In this document: one piece after another, positions 24,085-30,159 of the stretch
Position numbering within the stretch: the stretch's first letter is position 1
Layout: each line of letters starts with the position of its first letter
Source of the DNA: an uncultured Clostridia bacterium
GTDB taxonomy: Bacteria; Bacillota; Clostridia; Christensenellales; Borkfalkiaceae
NCBI GenBank assembly: GCA_944343275.1
Contig: CALVMH010000019.1
Coordinates: 1-32,956 of the forward strand
DNA: 32,956 nucleotides
Direction of reading: 5' to 3'
Made by a program: the position numbers and the translations under genes
The notes under the pieces: model-generated
Database searches by the model: none
The model's input: the letters and a program-made list of their open reading frames with translations, nothing else
Told to the model about the DNA's origin: nothing

Positions 24085-25509
24085 TTATTCTTCGGAAAGC
24101 GCAAATTCCACCCAGAAACAGCTTCCCTTTCCCGTCTCCGAAATGACGCCGAACGGACAGCCGTGCCGCAGCAGAATATTTTTGACGATGGAAAGCCCCA
24201 GCCCCGTTCCGCTGACGGGCCGCTTGTGCGACGCCCCCGAACGGTAGTACCTGTCCCAGATGGTATCCAGCTCGTCCGCGGGGATCCCCTTCCCCGAATC
24301 GATGACCTCAAACCGGGCGTTCGAGCCCTTCCGGAAGAGCCTGACGCGCACCGTCTTGTCCTCCCCCGTATAATTGACGGCATTGCCGATGAGGTTGTAG
24401 AACACCTGCGCGATGCGCGCCTTGTTTGCCCGTGTGTAAAGCCCGCTCTCGACATCCGTCCGGAGGACATATCCCTCCGTCTCCGTCAGATAAGAGAAGC
24501 GTTCCGCCACGGCGCACACCTCTTCCGAAAGGTCGAACACGGTGTGTTTTTCCTCGCCGTCCACGCCTGCGCGCAGCTTGGAGAGGTCTAAAAGATCGCT
24601 CACGAGCATGGTGAGGCGGTCGCATTCGTCGATGATGACCTTGGCATTCGCATCCCGCTTCTTCTTGTTGTCGCCCGAAATTTCCACGATCATGGACGCG
24701 TACGCCTTGATCATCGTGAGCGGCGTCTTGAAGTCGTGCGAGACATTGGCGATGAGTTCCTTCTGCATGGTGTCCGCCTTGGCGATCTCCGAACGCGCAT
24801 GGTCGAACGCCTCGGAGAGCTCGCGGATCTCTGCACAGTAATAATCTTTGCGAAAGGTGATCTCATAATTGCCGCGGGCAAGCTCCTGTGCGCGCACGGT
24901 CACCTCCGTCACGGGACGGGTGATGAAGTTCGCCACAAACCCGCTGACGACAAAGGCAAGCACGACGGCGACGAGCGCCGTGATGACGGACATCCACCTG
25001 AGCCCCGCTTCCAGACCGAGCGGTCCCTGCATGGAGGCGGTCAGGTACAAAAATGCGGGTTGCCCGCCCACCGCCGTTACGGCGGCATACGATACCGAAC
25101 CGTCCCGCTCGTTCATGAACACAAAGGACATCTGCCCCGCATCCCGCTGTTCGCGCAGGGATGCCGCAAGCGCGCTGTAATCGGACTGTCCCGTCAGTTC
25201 AAAGACGTTCTCGCCGTCCTCATAAAAGAGCGCGACGGAGAACCCGTAATCGTTGGCGATGTCGATGAGCCGCCCTTCCAGCCGCTGGGAGGGACCCGCG
25301 GAGAGCGCGATCTCCTCCGTCATGGAAGCTCCCGCGTCTTCGAGCATGCGGAACATGCTCTCGCGGTATTGCCGCACGACGAGCGCGTTCTGGACGAGCA
25401 CGAACACGACGACGACCAGCAGCGCGAACAGGGAAAAGGCAAACCATAAAATGAGGTTCAGGCTCTTGCCCGTCCTCTCCCGCTTTTTCCGTTCCGCGCG
25501 CTTTTTCAT
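24085..25509 (-). CDS. Sensor histidine kinase (PhoR/ResE-like)
   Basis: This membrane kinase senses an outside signal and phosphorylates the response regulator encoded just upstream. Segments in order: basic N-terminus, membrane span 1 (about 17-41), an extracytoplasmic domain (about 45-168), membrane span 2 (about 171-196), HAMP (about 191-245), HisKA with the phospho-acceptor His258 in ANVSHDFKTPL, and the ATPase domain with the N box NLIGNAVNYT, G1 DSGKGIP and G2 GTGLGLSIVK. The 474-aa length is typical. The ATG has GGAG nine bases upstream. It is 22 nt downstream of the response regulator. The signal is not known; the extracytoplasmic region is PAS-like in length but has no clear ligand motif. 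Confidence 0.94.
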   Translation of the reverse strand: MKKRAERKKRERTGKSLNLILWFAFSLFALLVVVVFVLVQNALVVRQYRESMFRMLEDAGASMTEEIALSAGPSQRLEGRLIDIANDYGFSVALFYEDGENVFELTGQSDYSALAASLREQRDAGQMSFVFMNERDGSVSYAAVTAVGGQPAFLYLTASMQGPLGLEAGLRWMSVITALVAVVLAFVVSGFVANFITRPVTEVTVRAQELARGNYEITFRKDYYCAEIRELSEAFDHARSEIAKADTMQKELIANVSHDFKTPLTMIKAYASMIVEISGDNKKKRDANAKVIIDECDRLTMLVSDLLDLSKLRAGVDGEEKHTVFDLSEEVCAVAERFSYLTETEGYVLRTDVESGLYTRANKARIAQVFYNLIGNAVNYTGEDKTVRVRLFRKGSNARFEVIDSGKGIPADELDTIWDRYYRSGASHKRPVSGTGLGLSIVKNILLRHGCPFGVISETGKGSCFWVEFALSEE

Positions 25510-25531
25510 AAGCCACGGCTCCTCTCAAACG

Positions 25532-26200
25532 TTACGCTTCGAATTTATATCCGAGCCCCCGCAATGTCACGATGAATTTGCGGTACTCCTTCAGGTTTCC
25601 GCGCAGCATCTTGACGTGCGTGTCCACCGTTCTGTCGTCCCCGTAAAAATCATAGCCCCACACCTTGTTGAGCAGCCGCTCCCGCGTGAGCGCCACGCCG
25701 TTGTTCTGCACAAAATAGAAGAGAAGTTCGTACTCCTTGGGGGTCAGCTCCGCCTTCTTCCCGTCCACGGTGACGGTACGGCCCGCCATGTCGACATGCA
25801 GACCCTCAAAATCATAGACCTGCCCGCTCCCCTCGCGCGCGGGCTTTCCGCGCTTCATGACGGCATGGATGCGCGCCATCACCTCCTTGGGCGAGAAGGG
25901 CTTTGTGACATAGTCGTCCGACCCCATTTCAAATCCGAAGAGCTTGTCGTATTCCTCTCCGCGGGCGGAGAGCATGATAACGGGCGTCTGACTGAACTTC
26001 CTGATCTCCTTTACGGCGGAAAACCCGTCAAGGCGCGGCATCATGACATCCATGAGGATGACGTCGTAATCATTTTCGCGGCACAGCTTCACGGCGTCCA
26101 TGCCGTCGCAGGCTTCATCGGCTTCGCCGCCTTCAAATTCGATGTATTCGCGCAGCACGGCGCGGATCATCTCTTCGTCGTCAACGATCAGTATCTTCAT
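25532..26200 (-). CDS. OmpR/PhoB-family response regulator
   Basis: The N-terminal receiver domain has the acidic pair Asp7-Asp8, the phosphoacceptor Asp51 (DVILMDVMMP) and Lys100 in TKPF, and the C-terminal winged-helix DNA-binding domain has LTPKEYELL, VWGYDFYGDDRTVDTHVKMLR and RGLGYKF. Length 222 aa is standard. It is the first gene of the operon, followed by the kinase and the secreted protein. The ATG at 26200 has GGAGG five bases upstream. Two candidate promoters lie in the 190-nt divergent spacer: a good one at 26294-26322, and a lone TATAAT at 26223-26228 with no matching -35, of the kind used by activator-dependent promoters, so autoactivation is possible. Confidence 0.94.
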   Translation of the reverse strand: MKILIVDDEEMIRAVLREYIEFEGGEADEACDGMDAVKLCRENDYDVILMDVMMPRLDGFSAVKEIRKFSQTPVIMLSARGEEYDKLFGFEMGSDDYVTKPFSPKEVMARIHAVMKRGKPAREGSGQVYDFEGLHVDMAGRTVTVDGKKAELTPKEYELLFYFVQNNGVALTRERLLNKVWGYDFYGDDRTVDTHVKMLRGNLKEYRKFIVTLRGLGYKFEA

Positions 26201-26293
26201 GGGTTCCTCCTTCGTTTGGAAAATTATACACGATTTCCTTTAATATCCCTTTATCAACGGGTGAAATTCATGTGAAAACGCAACATTACATTT

Positions 26294-26322
26294 AGTATAC
26301 CATGTTCCGCAGCAAATGGCAA
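26294..26322 (-). promoter_or_regulatory. Promoter of the two-component operon
   Basis: On the minus strand TTGCCA (26317-26322), 17 nt and TATACT (26294-26299) predict a start near 26287 and an 87-nt leader to the response-regulator ATG. Confidence 0.6.
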
Positions 26323-26355
26323 CCTGATTTTTTACAAAATAATACGAACGAATGT

Positions 26356-26384
26356 TTGACTTTTTTGCCGAGACGTGCTATACT
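26356..26384 (+). promoter_or_regulatory. Radical SAM gene promoter with start site on the ATG (leaderless)
   Basis: TTGACT (26356-26361), a 17-nt spacer ending TGC, and TATACT (26379-26384, an extended -10) are followed by GTTGCC and the ATG at 26391. Seven bases from the -10 end falls exactly on the A of the ATG. No ribosome binding site is present. Confidence 0.75.
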
Positions 26385-26390
26385 GTTGCC

Positions 26391-27638
26391 ATGATCGCGG
26401 AAGAGACGCTGCGCATCCTGACGGAGAGCGCAAAATACGACGTATCCTGCTCTTCATCGGGGAGCGGCAGGCGGAACGCGGGCGGCATCGGGAACGGCAT
26501 GCCCGACGGCTGCTGCCATTCCTTTACGCCGGACGGCAGGTGCGTCTCCCTGCTGAAGATCCTTCTGAGCAACGACTGCGTGTTTGACTGCAAATACTGC
26601 ATGAGCCGCCGCAGCGTCGACGTTCCGCGCGCCACCGCCACGCCCGAAGAGATCTGCGAACTGACCGTGGATTTTTATAAGCGCAACTATATCGAGGGGC
26701 TGTTCCTCTCCTCCGCCGTCCACGTCTCCCCCGACGCGACGATGGAACAGCTTGTCCGCACCGTGCGGCTGCTGCGCACAAAGTACCGTTTTTTCGGATA
26801 CGTCCATGTAAAAGGCATCCCGAAAGCCGACCCGCTGCTCGTTACGGAGGCGGCGAAGTACGCCGACAGGATGAGTTATAATCTGGAGCTGCCGAGCGAA
26901 AGCAGCCTGAAACTGCTTGCGCCGCAGAAGGACAAGGCAAGCCTGCTCGCCCCCATGAAGCAGCTGCAGCGAGAACGCGCCGTGTTCCGCGCAGAAAAGC
27001 GCAGGGGCAGTCTTCTCCCCGCGGGGCAGACAACGCAGATGATCGTGGGCGCGTCCCCCGAACGGGACGGACACATCCTGCGCCTCGCCGAACGGCTGTA
27101 CCGCGCAACGGGATTGAAACGGGTATATTTTTCCTCCTATACGCCCGTCGTGCAGGACGGGCTGCTCCCCTGCGTGCAGAGCCCCGCCATCCGCGAACAC
27201 CGCCTCTATCAGGCGGATTGGCTGCTGCGCTTTTACGGCTTCGATGCGGACGAACTGCTCCCCGCCGAAGAAGACCTCCCCCCCGACATCGACCCGAAAT
27301 GCGCATGGGCGCTCAGGAATCTGCACCTGTTTCCCGTGGAAGTCAACCGCGCGCCCCTCGAAACGCTGCTGCGCGTCCCGGGCATCGGCGCAAGAAGTGC
27401 GCAGAACATCTTATCCGCGCGGCGCTATACCGCGCTCTCATTCGAACATCTCAAAAAAATGCGCGTTGTTTTGAAACGCGCACGCCATTTCATCACGGCA
27501 AACGGCAAATTTTACGGCGCAGGGGACATGCGGACCGTGCGCGGGCTGCTCGCCGCGGGCGAATGCGCCGCGGGCGCGCGCCAGCTCTCCCTGTTCGATG
27601 CAGAAGCGGCGCTCACGGCAAGGACGGGAGAAGTATGA
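26391..27638 (+). CDS. Radical SAM protein, putative DNA modification/repair family, with C-terminal helix-hairpin-helix
   Basis: The protein belongs to the radical SAM family annotated as putative DNA modification or repair proteins (TIGR03916 type). The cluster-binding motif is CVFDCKYC (Cys63, Cys67, Cys70). The family-specific N-terminus ESAKYDVSCSSSGSG (about 12-26) fixes the start as the ATG at 26391 and not an earlier in-frame one, which would lie inside the promoter. The C-terminal third has a helix-hairpin-helix DNA-binding segment with RVPGIGARSAQNIL near 323-336. The reaction is unknown. Translation is coupled to the next gene by ATGA overlap; the two are usually found together. 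The 415-aa length is normal. Because there is no leader in the predicted mRNA, translation would start by the leaderless route. Confidence 0.9.
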   Translation: MIAEETLRILTESAKYDVSCSSSGSGRRNAGGIGNGMPDGCCHSFTPDGRCVSLLKILLSNDCVFDCKYCMSRRSVDVPRATATPEEICELTVDFYKRNYIEGLFLSSAVHVSPDATMEQLVRTVRLLRTKYRFFGYVHVKGIPKADPLLVTEAAKYADRMSYNLELPSESSLKLLAPQKDKASLLAPMKQLQRERAVFRAEKRRGSLLPAGQTTQMIVGASPERDGHILRLAERLYRATGLKRVYFSSYTPVVQDGLLPCVQSPAIREHRLYQADWLLRFYGFDADELLPAEEDLPPDIDPKCAWALRNLHLFPVEVNRAPLETLLRVPGIGARSAQNILSARRYTALSFEHLKKMRVVLKRARHFITANGKFYGAGDMRTVRGLLAAGECAAGARQLSLFDAEAALTARTGEV

Positions 27639-28441
27639 CCTACTTTTTCGACGGAAGCAAAGACGCCTTTTTGACGGCGTTCCTGCTCGCCTACCGCGAC
27701 GAAGATGCCTTTTTGACGGCGGGCAGCCGCCAGCTCGCGCTGGGGCAACAGAGCGTGTTTGTATGCGCAGATACGCAGAAGGCGCGCAAATGCGAAGCGC
27801 GCCTGCGCGGATTCGACACTGCCTGCATGCACGATCTCGACATGCTGCTGCGCAGCGGCGAGGATGCACGCGGTCAGATCGCCTTTTTGTATTTCCGCCT
27901 GATCGCCGCACGCCGCCGCGCGGTGCGCGGAGAACTTGCCGAAGACGCCGTATCGGAAGCGATCGGGTGTATCCGACGCGTCGCTTTGGAAGCGCACCGG
28001 CTCAAAGGGTTCGTCCGCTTTATGGAATGCGCCGGCGGCGCGCTCTATGCCCCGATCTCTCCCGACAACGACGTGTGCGATCTCCTGCTCCCCCATTTCC
28101 GCGCGCGCCTTCCGCAATTGCCCTTCGTCCTCCACGACGTCCGCCGCGCCAAGGCGGCCGTCTGGGACGGCGCGCACGCCTTCACCGCCCCGCTCGCCCG
28201 CGCGGATGTCGTGCTCTCCGCGGACGAGGAAGGCTGGCAGGCACTCTGGCGCAGGTATTATGCGAGCGTCAACATCCCCTCCCGCAGGCGTCTTCAACAG
28301 ATGAAGGGCTATATGCCCGTTCGCTATTGGAAGTTCCTCCCCGAATGCCCCGCGCAGACGGCGGACGCCCTTACAACGCAGAACGCATCTCCTGCAAGAT
28401 GCGCAGATGCCCCTCTTCCTCCGCACGGATCGGCTCGATAA
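27635..28441 (+). CDS. Partner of the radical SAM protein, putative DNA-metabolism protein with a C-terminal extension
   Basis: This is the DUF4130-type protein (TIGR03915) that neighbours the radical SAM gene in many genomes and is in some fused to a uracil-DNA-glycosylase-like domain, which suggests a shared DNA repair role. Landmarks are YFFDGSKDAFLTAFLLAY (about 3-20), RVALEAHRLKGFVRFMECAGG (near 112-132) and the conserved end MPVRYWKFLPE (about 228-238). In this family the protein normally stops close to that point. Here about 30 further residues follow, rich in Ala, Pro and Ser, which are encoded opposite the 3' end of the convergent ferritin-like gene. The extension probably reflects a lost stop codon. 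The ATG overlaps the upstream TGA. Confidence 0.85.
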   Translation: MTYFFDGSKDAFLTAFLLAYRDEDAFLTAGSRQLALGQQSVFVCADTQKARKCEARLRGFDTACMHDLDMLLRSGEDARGQIAFLYFRLIAARRRAVRGELAEDAVSEAIGCIRRVALEAHRLKGFVRFMECAGGALYAPISPDNDVCDLLLPHFRARLPQLPFVLHDVRRAKAAVWDGAHAFTAPLARADVVLSADEEGWQALWRRYYASVNIPSRRRLQQMKGYMPVRYWKFLPECPAQTADALTTQNASPARCADAPLPPHGSAR

Positions 28442-28832
28442 CGGCACGCACGTCGGGATTTTTCACCGCGTCGAGAATGCGCGTGTAACAGGCGATCGCC
28501 TCCTGTTCCGCACGGATATCCGCCGCGAGCATCTGCGCGACGGGACGGCTGTAATCCACGTTCGCCGCCGAATAATAGGCGACGGGATAGGGCGGACATG
28601 CCGTGAACACGGGCGGAACGCCCAGCTTCACCAACAAGGCGCCCAGCTTTTCGAGATGGTGCATCTCCTCGACCGCAATGCGGATGAGCTGCTTTGCCTC
28701 GGCATCCCGCCCGCATCCGCTCAGCAAAACGGACTGATACACATATTGCAGAACGGCGGTCAGTTCTCCGTTCCTTCCCGCATAGGCGGGCGAGACCGCC
28801 CGCAGCGCCTGCAGATCTTTCTTCTCTCCCAT
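28371..28832 (-). CDS. Ferritin-like di-iron protein (manganese catalase/rubrerythrin superfamily)
   Basis: A 153-aa four-helix protein with a complete ferritin-like metal set: Glu23 (NGELTAVLQY), Glu56 with His59 (EEMHHLE), Glu109 (RAEQEAI) and Glu139 with His142 (AEEEGHL). This is the pattern of bacterial ferritin-like proteins whose metals may be iron or manganese. A role in handling oxygen stress is usual for the group but not shown here. The start is taken as the ATG at 28832, five bases after GGGGG, not the weaker ATG at 28847. Its last 71 bases overlap the 3' end of the plus-strand radical SAM partner gene, tail to tail. It stands alone on the minus strand. Confidence 0.82.
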   Translation of the reverse strand: MGEKKDLQALRAVSPAYAGRNGELTAVLQYVYQSVLLSGCGRDAEAKQLIRIAVEEMHHLEKLGALLVKLGVPPVFTACPPYPVAYYSAANVDYSRPVAQMLAADIRAEQEAIACYTRILDAVKNPDVRAVIEPIRAEEEGHLRILQEMRSAL

Positions 28833-28889
28833 CTTCACCCCCTTCACGCCTTCATCCTATGCGCCGATGGCGCGGCGGGGTGAAATCGC

Positions 28890-28918
28890 TTGCAAAAATT
28901 TTTTTGCCGTGATACAAT
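28890..28918 (+). promoter_or_regulatory. tRNA-Ser promoter
   Basis: TTGCAA (28890-28895), 17 nt and TACAAT (28913-28918) preceded by TGA (extended -10) predict a start near 28925, about 30 nt before the tRNA. Confidence 0.7.
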
Positions 28919-28954
28919 GAGAATGTATGCGCACCGCGTCCGGAGGACATTTAC

Positions 28955-29042
28955 GGAAGGCTGGCAGAGCGGTCGAATGCGGCGGTCTTGAAAACCGTTG
29001 AGGTGCGAGCCTCCGGGGGTTCGAATCCCTCGCCTTCCGCCA
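28955..29042 (+). tRNA. tRNA-Ser(UGA)
   Basis: An 88-nt class II tRNA with acceptor arms GGAAGGC (28955-28961) and GCCTTCC (29032-29038), discriminator G, and an encoded CCA. The anticodon loop CTTGAAA (28987-28993) has anticodon TGA, and the long variable arm follows as in serine tRNAs. The T-loop is GGTTCGAATCC. The tRNA has its own promoter and a terminator. Its 3' end is next to a sharp drop in GC content. Confidence 0.98.
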
Positions 29043-29076
29043 AAGCCCTGCATTTTTCAGGGCTTTTTATTTTTTT
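29042..29076 (+). terminator. tRNA-Ser terminator
   Basis: AAAGCCCTG, a 7-nt loop and CAGGGCTTT make a 9-bp stem followed by a T-rich run. It starts inside the CCA end of the tRNA. The stop codon of the convergent 247-aa gene is located within the loop and stem, so this element also marks the junction with the AT-rich segment. Confidence 0.9.
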
Positions 29077-29800
29077 GAATTTCAATTAGTCCACTCGCAA
29101 CAAAACTATGTTCAAAAAGAAAAGATGATATGTTTTTTGCTATGATTTCATTCTTTCTGCGTTCACCAATAGATCTCCTAGAAATATAAGACTGATATAG
29201 ATTATCCGTATTTCCCGTCATCGAAAACAATGCAAAATCTAACTTACTTGATTGTTCAAAAATATCCAAAAATTCTTTTGTTTGTAATAAATCCAAACAA
29301 CACATTTTATAATTATTATTCAAATAAAGACTGCCCAAAGGGCTAGCGTCTTCAATTAAGAATCCCATATAAATATTTTTGAAATCTTTTTTTAACTCTT
29401 TCTGCATTTCAGTTTTATAATCATCGATTTTGTCATAATGCGATATAAACTGTGCTAGAAAATTTTCGACGTAGTAGATACCTTTCTTTTTTACATCTTC
29501 ATCTAAAACTGCAAAATCTCCATCTTTAACAAGTTTCTTCTTAAATTCCTGTTCACTTTTAGCTGCGACTTTATGTTGTTCGCTTCCTTTTTTCGTGGTT
29601 CTCGTATTATCGAACTGAAAATGCTCAAGTAAAAGCATATCGCTCTCAATGACTGCATAGGCATCAGGTCGCCTTGGAGCTTCTTTAAGTTGAGAAAAGA
29701 ATTGATTGTACTTATGAATCGATGGACTATCTTCTCCTAAGCAATTAACACCTTGCGGACAAATTGTCATACAATAAATAGTTCTTTCAAAATCTGTCAT
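29057..29800 (-). CDS. Unknown 247-aa protein at the AT-rich segment edge
   Basis: I do not recognise this protein. It is soluble, lysine- and acid-rich, with no membrane span or signal peptide. The first third has several cysteines (CMTICPQGVNCLG near 10-22) and VIESDMLLLEHFQFD followed by KKGSEQ (about 50-75), which might be a nuclease-like or nucleotide-binding core, but I cannot place a known motif. The middle is helical and charged. The gene is AT-rich, unlike the GC-rich genes left of the tRNA. It has its own promoter 28 nt upstream and AAGGTG before the ATG. Its stop codon is inside the tRNA terminator, which suggests the end of the gene was set where foreign DNA joined the core chromosome. 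Confidence 0.8.
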   Translation of the reverse strand: MTDFERTIYCMTICPQGVNCLGEDSPSIHKYNQFFSQLKEAPRRPDAYAVIESDMLLLEHFQFDNTRTTKKGSEQHKVAAKSEQEFKKKLVKDGDFAVLDEDVKKKGIYYVENFLAQFISHYDKIDDYKTEMQKELKKDFKNIYMGFLIEDASPLGSLYLNNNYKMCCLDLLQTKEFLDIFEQSSKLDFALFSMTGNTDNLYQSYISRRSIGERRKNEIIAKNISSFLFEHSFVASGLIEIQKNKKP

Positions 29801-29827
29801 ATTCTCACCTTAGATTTGATTTTATAA

Positions 29828-29856
29828 ATTATACCATATAATAGTTTTTTTAACAA
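29828..29856 (-). promoter_or_regulatory. Promoter of the 247-aa unknown gene
   Basis: On the minus strand TTGTTA (29851-29856), 17 nt ending TGG and TATAAT (29828-29833, extended -10) predict a start near 29821, with a leader of about 20 nt carrying the AAGGTG ribosome binding site. Confidence 0.7.
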
Positions 29857-30133
29857 GGTTTACATCTCCATATCCTTTGACTTTCGCGGTGCTTTTGCAG
29901 GCGTTCTTGAAAGTCGAGATATTCAAAGTATTCGTCAAGCGTTTCCAAACCGAGCCGCGACATTTCTTCTTTCGCTTTTTTGAATACAGATAAATCGTCG
30001 GCATTATCGGGCGCGGTATCTTGCGAAACTTCCACTCAATGGGTTCGTCGTCCTGATCCAACACCTCAAAAGTCTGCAAATGATTTTCGTTTGCAGACTT
30101 TTCTATTTCCGCCGTCGAAAATATTTTCTGCAT
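29850..30133 (-). pseudogene. Small gene broken by a frameshift
   Basis: The sequence reads as one small acidic protein split between two frames. From ATG 30133 the first frame gives MQKIFSTAEIEKSANENHL and on to DQDDEPIEWKF. Near 30030 the protein-like signal moves to another frame, giving DTAPDNADDLSVFKKAKEE, SRLGLETLDEYFEYLDFQE and then a stop at 29850. The two parts fit one antitoxin- or accessory-like protein of about 95 aa after a one-base loss. The first frame, continued, becomes Lys/Arg/Cys-rich and unlike a protein. There is no strong ribosome binding site. A sequencing error, decay or programmed frameshifting are all possible; I cannot name the family. It is 26 nt downstream of the methyltransferase fusion on the same strand. 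Confidence 0.5.
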
Positions 30134-30159
30134 AGTCTCTATCGTATCGGGCGATCCAT

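Noticed and set aside
26352-26391. Earlier in-frame start for the radical SAM gene at 26352
   Set aside because: It would translate the -35 and -10 boxes; the family N-terminus begins at the ATG at 26391.
28955-29042. Att-site duplication of the tRNA-Ser 3' end
   Set aside because: I looked for a second copy of the tRNA 3' end in the AT-rich segment and saw none in the window; the far boundary may lie beyond it.
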